Assembly (NCBI GenBank): GCA_937982665.1
Contig: CALJLD010000182.1
Span: forward strand, 1-14,415
Length of the DNA stretch: 14,415 bases
Direction: 5' to 3'
From: an uncultured Planctomycetales bacterium
GTDB taxonomy: Bacteria > Planctomycetota > Planctomycetia > Pirellulales > S012-138
Translations under genes and position numbers: made by a program
Part shown: positions 1 through 9,105 of the stretch, in pieces
How positions within the stretch are numbered: position 1 is the stretch's first letter
How the letters are laid out: every line of letters starts with the position of its first letter
Notes under the pieces: generated by a model
The model's input: the letters and a program-made list of their open reading frames with translations, nothing else
What the model was told of the DNA's origin: nothing
The model's database searches: none

Positions 1-1
1 T

Positions 2-934
2 TCAGCGGCTGCAAAACTGCTTCGCTTGGGCGATGATATCGACGCCCACCTGGTTGCCCCATGCGCCAATCAGTTGTCTGAATACGGGCCCTGGCTCGCC
101 GCTTCCTATTGCTGCTCCGTCAATCCTGGTCACCGGTTGCACGCACATACTTGTGCTGCACAACAGGACTTCGTCCGCGTTGCAAATCTCATCCGGCGAG
201 ATTTCTCGTCGCGAAAACGGCACCGCAAGCTCCGCGGCAAGTTCGATGATCATCGCCAAGGAAACGCCGGGTAACACGACGTCCGCCGGCGGTGCGATCA
301 GTCCTTCGTCGGACTTGAACATCAACACGTTTGCGGTGGATGCTTCCGCCACATTGCCGTTTGTGTCCAGCAACAATGCCCTGGCGTTGGGGTATCTCGT
401 CCTGGCTTCCAAATCGGCCAGGTAATAGTGCATACGGCTGCGGCATTTGAGTTCCGCCGGCCAGCAAGCTTCGGGAACTTGTCGCACTTGTGAGATGCAC
501 AGTTCCTCGCCCGTGCGAAATTTCTCTGCCCAATGCTGAAACGGTAGCGGCTGTGTGTGCATGGCGACAATAGGCCCCGCCGAAACGCGATCCGCGACCG
601 CTTGCGCTCCGGCCGGCGAAACTCCTGGCCGTCCCGGCGTGACGAACATCGCCAAACCCAGATCGTCGCCTTCGGCTAACAATGCATGATTTCGCAGCGC
701 GAGTTCCTCCGCCGCCTGCTGCAATTCATCAATCGGCACAGGAGGAGCAACTTGAATGATCTCCAAAGACCGTTGCAGCCGGGCAAGGTGCTCAGGCAGG
801 CGGAATAGTTTGCCGCGAAAAGTTCGCAAACGTTCAGCGACGGTGACGCCCTGCACGAAGCCAAGGTCATCGACCGGGATTGTCAACTCCTCCGGAGGTA
901 TGAACTCACCGTTGAGATAGGCCAAAGCCGTCAT
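2..934 (-). CDS. Class IV PLP-dependent aminotransferase (branched-chain / D-amino acid / ADC lyase family)
   Basis: This fold-type IV pyridoxal-phosphate enzyme of 310 aa is predicted to move an amino group between an amino acid and a 2-oxo acid in the cytoplasm. With the start at the ATG at 932-934, the protein opens with the usual family beginning, YLNGEF followed by DLGF. The probable Schiff-base lysine is K163 in ELKCRSR. A D-TNGNVAEAS-TANV block (190-202, with E197) and LPGVS (221-225) match the PLP-ring and phosphate-binding segments, and a CSTSMCVQPV segment (259-268) corresponds to the substrate-side loop. An in-frame ATG at 1054 would add 40 residues, but these are unlike the family N-terminus, so I rejected it. 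No clear Shine-Dalgarno site precedes either start. It is the last gene of the minus-strand cluster, after a two-helix membrane protein and an aldehyde oxidoreductase. Substrate cannot be decided: branched-chain aminotransferase, D-amino acid aminotransferase and aminodeoxychorismate lyase share these motifs. Confidence 0.88.
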   Translation of the reverse strand: MTALAYLNGEFIPPEELTIPVDDLGFVQGVTVAERLRTFRGKLFRLPEHLARLQRSLEIIQVAPPVPIDELQQAAEELALRNHALLAEGDDLGLAMFVTPGRPGVSPAGAQAVADRVSAGPIVAMHTQPLPFQHWAEKFRTGEELCISQVRQVPEACWPAELKCRSRMHYYLADLEARTRYPNARALLLDTNGNVAEASTANVLMFKSDEGLIAPPADVVLPGVSLAMIIELAAELAVPFSRREISPDEICNADEVLLCSTSMCVQPVTRIDGAAIGSGEPGPVFRQLIGAWGNQVGVDIIAQAKQFCSR

Positions 935-1056
935 GTTGTCACGCGGTCGGTTGCAAGAATGTGAGTGAGACCATTGAGTCAACAGAACATTATTCGCATG
1001 AGAATCTTGGGCGGTAGGCGCGGACGCACAGTTTTTTCGCACAAGGTTCTTCATGC

Positions 1057-1069
1057 AGTGCGTTGCACT
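1057..1069. repeat. Short perfect hairpin between small membrane gene and aminotransferase gene
   Basis: AGTGC (1057-1061) and GCACT (1065-1069) flank GTT. It sits just downstream of the stop of the small membrane protein gene, at the start of the 138-bp gap before the aminotransferase gene. It has no T-tract on the minus strand, so it is not a convincing terminator. It may be an RNA-stability or processing structure, or chance. Confidence 0.3.
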
Positions 1070-1072
1070 CAG

Positions 1073-1306
1073 CTATTCACTTACCGCCGCGGCGATCAAC
1101 ACAATGCCCGTTGGCACCAGCAGAGCGATCAGCGCGCTCCAGGAAAGATACTTGCCCACCATGACCAGGCACATTCCGAGCATGATCGTGCATAAAAAAG
1201 CAGCCAAAGAAAACTGAGGCAAAGGAATGCGGCGGCGAGGAGGTGCATCGACTCGGCGTGAACGGAGTTCCTTGCATTCAAACGAGATGTCGTTCGTTTG
1301 CTTCAC
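1073..1306 (-). CDS. Small two-helix membrane protein, unknown function
   Basis: This 77-aa protein matches no family I recognise. The first 30 residues are polar and arginine-rich (a run of CKELRSRRVDAPPRRR). Two hydrophobic segments follow at about residues 34-51 and 55-75, separated by a short GKYLS turn, which suggests a helical hairpin in the inner membrane with the basic N-terminus in the cytoplasm. The start is a GTG at 1304-1306. No internal ATG lies ahead of the first helix, so this is the only start that keeps the basic segment. It begins 18 bp after the stop of the aldehyde oxidoreductase gene, so co-transcription with that gene is likely. A small hairpin (arms AGTGC and GCACT, 1057-1069) lies just past its stop but has no T-tract. 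It could be a membrane tether for a neighbour, but that is speculation. Confidence 0.62.
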   Translation of the reverse strand: MKQTNDISFECKELRSRRVDAPPRRRIPLPQFSLAAFLCTIMLGMCLVMVGKYLSWSALIALLVPTGIVLIAAAVSE

Positions 1307-1324
1307 TCGACAGATTTTCCAGAA

Positions 1325-3151
1325 TCAACCAAGTATGTGTTCTTGCGATAGACCGAATCTACGCAGTTGCTCTACGGGGACAGTGCCGTCCTGGTTCCAT
1401 TTTCTCTCGCGATAGTAGGCGGCAATCAACTCATCCAACCGCTGCGCGGAAAGCGCTGAACGCGCATCATCGGCCAGGGGCTGCTTCAACATTCGCCCAG
1501 GCAGCGTATCTTCGTTGCGTGTCCAACCTGCTCGGATATTGAAGAGCTTTTTGGCCGTCACAATGCGCTGGGCCGTTTCCTGCATTTCGCTTGGCGTTAC
1601 CTCCCAGCCGGTGACAAGTTGCAGCATCTCCGCAGCGTCCGCGAAGAAATCGTCAAACACACCGCGGAGAAACTTACATAGAATCAGCGAGTCCATCACC
1701 GCCGCGCGGTCTTCCGTCTGTACAGCACGATAGATTTCGGCTGGCTGAACATCACGGCGATCAACTTCCTCGGAGAAGTCAACTTCGTAGGCACCGCTAC
1801 GGTTGTGGTCTGCGCCGCGCGAGCCCACGGCAAAACCAACCGCCATGGTTTGCAGCGCTCGTGGCTCATAGCCTGGAATCTCCAACCCTTTGACGTGCGG
1901 AGCAAATTCCGCGCTACCGCCGCCAATTTCCTCGGCCGCTCGACGAGTGCCGTGGCCAAGCAGCACACCGAAATCAGAACCCTGTTCGCCAATCAGTTCG
2001 ATCGCCTGCAACACTGCTTCGCCGTTTCCAAACCGCAGCCAGGGTTCATCAATCAAGCCGCGCTCCGTGCACTCCATCGCAAATGCGATTGTCGCGCCCG
2101 TGGAGATCGTGTCGATTCCCAACTCATCGCAACGTCGTGAAGCCCTCAACACGACCTCTGCGTCGCTGACTTCGCACAACGGGCCAAATGCAAACAGGTT
2201 CTCATATTCGATCCGCGCCTGACCGTTGCCGGCGAAGCGATAGATATGTTCGCAGCCGATCGTACACGCGGCGCAGCTTTTTTGGGCCTTTGCGCGACCG
2301 GCCGCAATTGACTCCGGCGCGATCTCCTGGGCGCCGGTAAAACTGCCCCGCTGAAAGTTTCGCGTGGGCAGCGTCTGCAAACGATTAAAGGCTAGCAAAT
2401 TGGCGGCCGTCCCCAATTCGCGGTACTTCGCCGTGGCCGGACCGAAGGATGTGCGGCTCAACTCCTTTGCATAACTGACAAGCGCTTCCGATTGAGCCCA
2501 GCGAACTCGTCGCGTTCCGCGAACTGCGATTGCCTTGATCCTTTTGGCGCCCAGCACGGCCCCGCTTCCGCCGCGGCCGGCATGACGGCCATCATGCGAG
2601 ATCGTTGCGTAGCGGACCTGTCGCTCGCCAGCGGGACCAATCACTGCGAAGGCAAACTCTCCACCGTAGCGAGCTTTGAGCGCGGATTCCGTATCGAACG
2701 TGGACAAGCCTGCCATGTCGCCGGCAGGCTCCAGCCGCACAGTGCCATGATCAATCACGAATACGGAAAGCTCAGTTGCTTGTCCGCAAATGCAGATCGC
2801 ATCGAAGCCAGTCCGTTTGCCGGCTAGCGCAAAGGCGCTACTTGCCAGAGAATCATTGATGCGTTCCGTCAAAGGACTCTTGCTTACGACTGCAAACTTG
2901 GCAGAGGTCGTCAACGGACTTCCCACCAAGGGACTGAACGCAAAGATCAACGCAGCTTCGGGAGAAAGCGGATCAGCCGTCGCCGCTTGTTCGTTAAGCA
3001 GGCAATATGTTCCCAGCCCGCTGCCGCCGAGGAATTGTCGCAGTGTCTGTTCCCCAATAGTAACGACATTTGCTTCACCCGTACCAACATCGATCCTCAG
3101 GTACTTTCCGTGGTACCCGCAGGGAGGCTCACTCTTGGCATGGTCGGGCAT
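1325..3151 (-). CDS. aor: Aldehyde:ferredoxin oxidoreductase family protein (tungsten/molybdenum bis-pterin, 4Fe-4S)
   Basis: The family oxidises aldehydes to carboxylic acids and passes electrons to ferredoxin, using a tungsten (or molybdenum) bis-pyranopterin cofactor plus a 4Fe-4S cluster. The 608 aa are full family length. Residues 16-210 form the N-terminal pterin-binding domain, with FLGGSGLG (40-47), TSAKFAV-VSKSPLTE (82-96) and the signature RHAGRGGSGAVLGAKRIKAI (189-208). The cluster ligands are all present: C293, C296 and C300 in CAACTIGC, and the distant C492 in LILCKF. The IEYENL (314-319), LGIDTIS (344-350) and RGADHN (445-450) blocks surround the substrate pocket in known members, and the histidine of RGADH is a conserved active-site residue. 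The C-terminal LFN-IRAGW-LPGR pattern (536-552) is also typical. It lies 93 bp downstream of gnd and 18 bp upstream of a small membrane protein gene. Whether it acts on a free aldehyde, a sugar aldehyde such as glyceraldehyde 3-phosphate, or another substrate cannot be read from the sequence. Confidence 0.93.
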   Translation of the reverse strand: MPDHAKSEPPCGYHGKYLRIDVGTGEANVVTIGEQTLRQFLGGSGLGTYCLLNEQAATADPLSPEAALIFAFSPLVGSPLTTSAKFAVVSKSPLTERINDSLASSAFALAGKRTGFDAICICGQATELSVFVIDHGTVRLEPAGDMAGLSTFDTESALKARYGGEFAFAVIGPAGERQVRYATISHDGRHAGRGGSGAVLGAKRIKAIAVRGTRRVRWAQSEALVSYAKELSRTSFGPATAKYRELGTAANLLAFNRLQTLPTRNFQRGSFTGAQEIAPESIAAGRAKAQKSCAACTIGCEHIYRFAGNGQARIEYENLFAFGPLCEVSDAEVVLRASRRCDELGIDTISTGATIAFAMECTERGLIDEPWLRFGNGEAVLQAIELIGEQGSDFGVLLGHGTRRAAEEIGGGSAEFAPHVKGLEIPGYEPRALQTMAVGFAVGSRGADHNRSGAYEVDFSEEVDRRDVQPAEIYRAVQTEDRAAVMDSLILCKFLRGVFDDFFADAAEMLQLVTGWEVTPSEMQETAQRIVTAKKLFNIRAGWTRNEDTLPGRMLKQPLADDARSALSAQRLDELIAAYYRERKWNQDGTVPVEQLRRFGLSQEHILG

Positions 3152-3244
3152 TCGTCGGCACTAAAAAACGGTCATTCGGCGGAAGGACTAACCTCCACTT
3201 TACTCGCTGCGGTCCGACACAGAAACCAACGGCGACTACTGGCC

Positions 3245-4717
<1,473 letters not shown>

Positions 4718-4794
4718 GTCTCGTTGAGCTTGTTGCAGAGTTTGATCAAATTACGTCTGGCGACCTGGGTTGGACAACATGGCCGAGTGTATTG

Positions 4795-5679
4795 CTAGTC
4801 GCAAACTGGCCACGGTGGCGTTGCCGGCAATCGCTGATTAAATTCGTCAAGTAGCGCTTGCTGATAGCTACCAGCGAAAGTTCCTTGCAGGAAACGGTCG
4901 AGCCCTTCGTCGGCAAATTGCCGCCAACTGTCTTCTTCCCCACCAGGGTTGATTGGAAAGAACAACACACCGTTCGCGTTCGCGGCGGATAGGTCGCCGG
5001 GGGCGTCGCCGATCATCAACGCTTTTCCCTGAGGATATTTTGACGCGACTGCAAGTGATTCCTTCTTGGATCCCGATTCCTGCCCGCAGATTGCGGTGAC
5101 GAATTGTGATAAATCATGCTCGGCCCATTCGCGTTCCAATGCTTCATTGGGCGTGGCTGAAACGATAAGAATGTCCGCTTTGGTGGCCAGTCGGTCGAGA
5201 CATGCATGAACGCCAGGAAACGGCGGTACGCCGCGTACCATTTCGCCAATTGTCTTGTTGACCGACTCCGACCAGGCCAAGGCATGTCGCAATTCTGTAA
5301 CCTTTGTGGCATCGGCGGAGTTATTTGCAATTGCCTTTTCCAAAGATGGGTTGCTCAACATGGTTTCATTTTGGACCCATTCGACGAGCGCCGCGGGAAC
5401 CTCGTGATTCCATCCCCGGGCCGCAACTTCCGGACGTTTCTTGAGCCATGCGAAGGTCTCGATCAACGCCGGAAAACGGTTCTTGCCTCGACTTGTGGAA
5501 TACAAGTTGACGAACTCGGCCACCTCGCGCGCGTACTTGCTGATTGGCTGCATGCCGAAATGCTGAATGATGTTGGGGATGAAACACTCTTTGTGCTTCA
5601 ACTCCATCGTGTCAAACGCACAACCATCGGAATCGATCCCGACGAGGAATTCATGTTGCGAATCAAGTGGGCTGGCCAT
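4795..5679 (-). CDS. HAD-superfamily hydrolase (probable phosphatase with large C1 cap)
   Basis: The HAD family hydrolyses phosphate esters through an aspartyl-phosphate intermediate. With the start at the ATG at 5677-5679 the protein has 294 aa. Motif I is GIDSDGCAFDT, with nucleophile D16 and acid/base D18. Motif II is IVSATP (S174). The motif III lysine lies in GSKKES (K205/K206), and motif IV is MIGDAPGDLSAA (D225 and D229, Mg binding). About 155 residues between motifs I and II form a long helical C1 cap. That is larger than in phosphoglycolate phosphatases and may define a particular subgroup. An in-frame GTG at 5790 would add 37 residues of unremarkable sequence. I preferred the ATG because the catalytic core begins about 15 residues after it. 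The substrate is unknown. The position beside gnd and divergent from pfk favours a sugar phosphate, but this is only context. Confidence 0.85.
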   Translation of the reverse strand: MASPLDSQHEFLVGIDSDGCAFDTMELKHKECFIPNIIQHFGMQPISKYAREVAEFVNLYSTSRGKNRFPALIETFAWLKKRPEVAARGWNHEVPAALVEWVQNETMLSNPSLEKAIANNSADATKVTELRHALAWSESVNKTIGEMVRGVPPFPGVHACLDRLATKADILIVSATPNEALEREWAEHDLSQFVTAICGQESGSKKESLAVASKYPQGKALMIGDAPGDLSAANANGVLFFPINPGGEEDSWRQFADEGLDRFLQGTFAGSYQQALLDEFNQRLPATPPWPVCD

Positions 5680-5985
5680 CGATGCTTGCAATGTGTTTTT
5701 CGGTTGGAATTGGCAAAAGCGAGTCTGCAAGGCGACGTTCTGCCCTTCCGCGGCAGGCAGCTTGGGCGTTGATTCTACGAGATCAAGCACAGACTTCGTA
5801 GGGCCGGAATTCGTGTCGATTCCTACGGCACCACCGGAAAATCTGTTCTACCCGTTGCTCCAAATTCGATTGTCACAGCTAGGTCGGACGATGTGGCTTC
5901 TAGTGCGGAGCTACGCTTTTCCGTCCTGCAGTCACTCTCGAAGCTGCATGGCTGACCACGTGGGCCAATGTGATTGGAGCCGGAA
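5680..5985. promoter_or_regulatory. Divergent intergenic region between the HAD phosphatase and pfk
   Basis: This stretch of about 306 bp separates two outward-facing genes, so it must carry the promoters for pfk and for the phosphatase-gnd side. I could not identify a convincing -35/-10 pair on either strand. If the phosphatase used the upstream GTG at 5790, the region would shrink to 195 bp. The clearest internal structure is a weak inverted repeat, CGTAGG (5797-5802) with CCTACG (5822-5827) and a 19-nt loop. The last bases, GGAG at 5976-5979, form the ribosome binding site of pfk. No further gene is visible in it. Confidence 0.5.
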
Positions 5986-7368
5986 ATGAGTTATGTTGCT
6001 TCTCAGCAAGGCGAACAGAATTCGTTGAATGCTTGGCTTCCCGACGACCCGATGGCTGAATTCCGCGATTTCAATATCCCGACTTTGGGCGAATGCCGCA
6101 TCGAATCGCCGGTTCTGGCGTTGGAAGAATCGGGAGCTTTTGAGCTTCACTTTGTGAAGGATTTCGAGCGCATTCTCTGCGACGATCGATTGCCGGTCCC
6201 TGCCCACACCGACGACAACCCGCCGCCGGCACTTGAGTTGGCCGGTCCGCGACGGATGATCTATTTTTCGCCGGAGACGACCAAGATTGGCATCGTCACT
6301 TGTGGCGGGTTATGCCCTGGCTTGAATGACGTGATCCGTGGTTTAGTGATGACCGCGTACTACCGCTATGGTGTGCGCGCGATCTACGGCTTCCGCTATG
6401 GCTATCGCGGGATGGTGAAAGATACGGACCACAAGCCGATTGAATTGAATCCGGAACTTGTCAGCCACATCCATGAGGATGGCGGGACGATTCTTGGTTC
6501 GTCACGCGGTCCCGAAGACCCGGATGAAATTGTTGATCAGCTTCAGGCCATGGGAATCAATGTGCTGTTTACCGTAGGCGGTGACGGTACGCTTCGCGGC
6601 GCGATGCAGATTTCCGAGGCGCTCGATCGCCGCGGCTATGAGTGCAGCGTGGTGGGCGTTCCCAAGACGATCGACAATGACGTGAAGTTCATTGATCAGA
6701 GTTTTGGCTTTGAGACGGCCTATTCCGAGGCCGTGGAATCGATCTTCTGCGGGCACATGGAGGCCGAAGGCGCTTACAACGGAATAGGCCTGGTAAAACT
6801 CATGGGCCGGCACTCTGGCTTCATTGCCTGCAATGCTGCGTTAGCCGCAAGCCACGTTAACTTTGTCTTGATACCGGAAGTCCCGTTCCGCTTGGACGGA
6901 GAGAACGGCCTGCTTAACCGCTTGCGCAAACGACTGGAAGCGCGACGTCACGCTGTGATTGTCGTCTCCGAAGGTGCCGGGCAAGACTTGTTTCCCGAGT
7001 CCGAGGTTAAATACGACGACTCCGGCAACAAGAAATTGATGGATATCGGCGTCTTCCTGCAGCAGAAGATCAAAGAGTACTTCGGGCAAATTAAGATGGA
7101 GCATACGGTCAAGTACATTGACCCCAGCTACATCATTCGCAGCGTGCCCACGCGTCCGCCGGACAGTGTTTATTGCTGGCGGCTGGCACAAAATGCCGTG
7201 CATGCAGCCATGTGCGGGAAGACTGAGATGGTTGTCGGCAGTTGGCACGGACGGTTGGTCCATGTGCCAATGCGAATGACGATCTCAGAACGCAAACAGG
7301 TCGATCCGGCCGGCGATTTGTGGCTCTCGGTGCTTGAGTCCACCGGACAGCCGACGACCTGGGATTAG
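5986..7368 (+). CDS. pfkA: ATP-dependent 6-phosphofructokinase, atypical clade X (TP0108 type)
   Basis: This enzyme phosphorylates fructose 6-phosphate to fructose 1,6-bisphosphate, the committing step of glycolysis. The start at the ATG at 5986 gives 460 aa and has a good Shine-Dalgarno site (GGAG, 6 nt spacing). An in-frame TTG at 5974 is less likely. About 100 N-terminal residues precede the kinase core, as in TP0108-like, plant and trypanosomatid enzymes. The core shows IGIVTCGGLCPGLND (101-115), VGGDGT (197-202), VPKTIDND (225-232), MGRHSGFIA (273-281) and the clade-typical YIDPSYIIRSVP (377-388). Glycine after GGD (G201, equivalent to E. coli G104) points to ATP, while lysine in PKTIDND (K227, equivalent to E. 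coli position 124) is the residue of pyrophosphate enzymes. This mixed G/K pair characterises the atypical ATP-dependent clade within PPi-PFK group II. It is transcribed away from the phosphatase-gnd cluster and converges on the chain-length gene. Confidence 0.95.
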   Translation: MSYVASQQGEQNSLNAWLPDDPMAEFRDFNIPTLGECRIESPVLALEESGAFELHFVKDFERILCDDRLPVPAHTDDNPPPALELAGPRRMIYFSPETTKIGIVTCGGLCPGLNDVIRGLVMTAYYRYGVRAIYGFRYGYRGMVKDTDHKPIELNPELVSHIHEDGGTILGSSRGPEDPDEIVDQLQAMGINVLFTVGGDGTLRGAMQISEALDRRGYECSVVGVPKTIDNDVKFIDQSFGFETAYSEAVESIFCGHMEAEGAYNGIGLVKLMGRHSGFIACNAALAASHVNFVLIPEVPFRLDGENGLLNRLRKRLEARRHAVIVVSEGAGQDLFPESEVKYDDSGNKKLMDIGVFLQQKIKEYFGQIKMEHTVKYIDPSYIIRSVPTRPPDSVYCWRLAQNAVHAAMCGKTEMVVGSWHGRLVHVPMRMTISERKQVDPAGDLWLSVLESTGQPTTWD

Positions 7369-7471
7369 CCGTTGCATGCGGGCGAAGCCTGGTTGAAGCC
7401 AGCAACGTGAACCTTGAACTGGCTTGGCGGGTGCGTTCTTGCGGTCTAGAGCAATCGCACTGCAAAAAGCT

Positions 7472-7500
7472 GTGGGCGTCGCAATCCTTCGCGCGCCCAT
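7472..7500. terminator. Likely bidirectional intrinsic terminator between pfk and the chain-length gene
   Basis: The arms TGGGCG (7473-7478) and CGCCCA (7494-7499) pair exactly. The stem continues inside with CGC (7480-7482) and GCG (7491-7493) after a single bulged T, leaving an 8-nt loop. On the plus strand a T-rich stretch follows (GTTTGCTTTT, 7506-7515). On the minus strand the complement of AAAAA at 7465-7469 gives a T5 run just after the hairpin. It lies between two convergent stop codons (7368 and 7516), where a terminator serving both genes is expected. The plus-strand T-tract is interrupted and begins a few bases late, so strength is uncertain. Confidence 0.6.
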
Positions 7501-7515
7501 GCATTGTTTGCTTTT

Positions 7516-8997
7516 CTAGCCGCGGGAAAACGCCGGGGTTCCGTGACCGTTGCCGTTCTGATGTCCGTTGGCGTGTTGGTCATTTCCGTCGGTGTGAGCG
7601 ATTCCGTTGCCGTTTTTCTGAACGAAAGCCGCGTTGTTACGAATCGGCGTAGCGGAGGGCATTGTGAAGAACACGTAACCAACGCCGATGGCCAATCCAC
7701 CGAAGAGACCCAAGAGGGTAATCGTCGTTCGGCCTGGGCCCACCGGCCTCGGGGAGATTCGGGCTTCGTCCACTTTTGTCAGCAGGTTGGCGGCACCGAC
7801 GCCAGCCAGGCTAGCTCGTGCGGCCGCTGCTTTGCGTTGAGCTTCTTCGAGCAAGGTTGTCCGATGCTTGACGTCTGCCGCCAGAGCGGAGTAATCAGCG
7901 CGAATACCAGCCAGGTTGCTTAAGCGATCGTTGAGGCCATCGCGTTCACGTTCCAGGGCGCTCATTCGTTGGTCCGTCAATGTCAACTCAACATTCAAGC
8001 CGCCAATGGCTGTTTGCAACTCTGCGTGAAGGCTGCGTTTGATTTCGTCTTCTTCGGATTGGGCGGCCATGGCCAACGGGTGTTTGGCAGTCATCGCACC
8101 CAGGGTTTGCGATTTCCTCAACTGAGCGTCAACCAGACCGTCCTTCAGGCGACGCAAAGCGGGTTGCGATTCGAGCAGTCGATTAGGTGTGGCGAGGAAA
8201 CTCTCCGGATTGGATTGAGCGGCTTCCAGCAAAGCGAGCAGCCCTTCGTTGGCTCGCTGCGTTTCGCGAGTTTGACGCAGTTCGTCTTCGATGCTGTTCA
8301 AGCGCCGGTGCAAGTCGCTATCGACCGCTCCGGAACCATCCAACATTCGCAATTCGGCGAGGTCGCCACCAAGGCTCGCTTCCAGGTTTGACAGGTTCTT
8401 TTGAGCAGCTTGCAAATCTGCGCGACTGACTTCCACGCTTTGCGAAAGTTCATTAACCATGCCTTGCAGCTTTGCTCCGCGGAGGCGTTGCAAGCCTTTC
8501 TGAGCCTCATCGGCGACGGCGATTGCTAAAGCCTTCGCGCGATCTTGATCCTTGTCCTTCACGGTGATGTAGACAATCTCCGTCTTGCCAAGCTCGGCGC
8601 CATCCGGCGGCGACACTGTCACGATGTCGCGAATGTCGTTCACGGTTTCCGCAGAGATCGAAGCTGCATCAATGTTGTCGACACTCGCGAGTGCCTGGCG
8701 AAGCACGTCGGGAGATTGAATGACTTCCAGAATGGTCTCTTGACTGACCTTCATCTCGTCCAGATCACGAAAACGACCCAATCCAGCATCGCTATCGCCA
8801 TTGGCTTCGTTGCGAATCAGAACCGCTTGTGTGGCTTCCCAACTCGGCGTGCGGAGCAAAGCATAGCCCATGGCGGCCAACACACAGATGGCGGTCGGCA
8901 CAAACCATTTCCTCGGATTCGCCCGCAGATGCCGTACGACATCATTAATTCGAAGTTGATCGCCGGCTCGTCGTCGTTGTTCGTTTTGGATGCTCAT
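7516..8997 (-). CDS. Wzz/GumC-like polysaccharide chain-length determinant (co-polymerase), no kinase domain
   Basis: This inner-membrane protein has the layout of polysaccharide co-polymerases that set glycan chain length and help export. With the start at the ATG at 8995-8997 it has 493 aa. A short cytoplasmic N-terminus (1-30) precedes transmembrane segment 1 (about 31-48, WFVPTAICVLAAMGYALL). A long periplasmic part of about 370 residues follows, with an alpha/beta base and extended coiled-coil helices (about 160-260 and 310-400). A proline-containing SPRPVGPGR (415-423) leads into transmembrane segment 2 (about 425-444). The size fits GumC/ExoP N-terminal domains better than short Wzz proteins. 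There is no Walker-type tyrosine kinase domain. The tail (459-493) is a disordered Asn/Gly/His-rich stretch without tyrosine. An in-frame upstream start at 9063 would add 22 residues; I preferred the one closer to the membrane segment. It is divergent from the glycan operon at 9457 and converges on pfk. Confidence 0.85.
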   Translation of the reverse strand: MSIQNEQRRRAGDQLRINDVVRHLRANPRKWFVPTAICVLAAMGYALLRTPSWEATQAVLIRNEANGDSDAGLGRFRDLDEMKVSQETILEVIQSPDVLRQALASVDNIDAASISAETVNDIRDIVTVSPPDGAELGKTEIVYITVKDKDQDRAKALAIAVADEAQKGLQRLRGAKLQGMVNELSQSVEVSRADLQAAQKNLSNLEASLGGDLAELRMLDGSGAVDSDLHRRLNSIEDELRQTRETQRANEGLLALLEAAQSNPESFLATPNRLLESQPALRRLKDGLVDAQLRKSQTLGAMTAKHPLAMAAQSEEDEIKRSLHAELQTAIGGLNVELTLTDQRMSALERERDGLNDRLSNLAGIRADYSALAADVKHRTTLLEEAQRKAAAARASLAGVGAANLLTKVDEARISPRPVGPGRTTITLLGLFGGLAIGVGYVFFTMPSATPIRNNAAFVQKNGNGIAHTDGNDQHANGHQNGNGHGTPAFSRG

Positions 8998-9083
8998 GTT
9001 GGGTCTCGTCGCTGTCGGCCAGATGGGTGTCTCGTTGCGTGGGATTCCCTTTAGCAAGGGCAATGCCGAAAACGACGCGAGCA

Positions 9084-9100
9084 GCTCGATTTGATCGAGC
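9084..9100. repeat. Perfect 7-bp inverted repeat, 3-nt centre
   Basis: GCTCGAT (9084-9090) and ATCGAGC (9094-9100) are exact reverse complements around TTG. The site lies 87-103 bp upstream of the chain-length gene start. It could be an operator for a dimeric regulator or a tight hairpin in that gene's leader RNA. Confidence 0.55.
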
Positions 9101-9105
9101 GAAGT

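Noticed and set aside
935..1054. A 40-residue N-terminal extension of the aminotransferase
   Set aside because: The extension (rich in Asn, His, Ser) has no counterpart in class IV aminotransferases, which begin at YLNG-type sequence just after the ATG at 934. There is no ribosome binding site at 1054.
3152..3244. Terminator between gnd and the AFOR gene (a run of six T on the minus strand near 3165)
   Set aside because: No stable hairpin precedes the T run, so the gap does not show an intrinsic terminator and co-transcription remains possible.
5206..5772. A 188-codon plus-strand open frame
   Set aside because: It is antisense to the HAD phosphatase, whose four motifs are all on the minus strand. 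The residue mix is Cys/Arg-rich and not protein-like.
5797..5827. Inverted repeat CGTAGG/CCTACG as an operator or leader hairpin
   Set aside because: Six-bp arms with a 19-nt loop are expected by chance in a region this size, and no promoter element lies near it.
8545..9054. A 169-codon plus-strand open frame
   Set aside because: It is antisense to the N-terminal part of the chain-length protein and has no recognisable motif or ribosome binding site.
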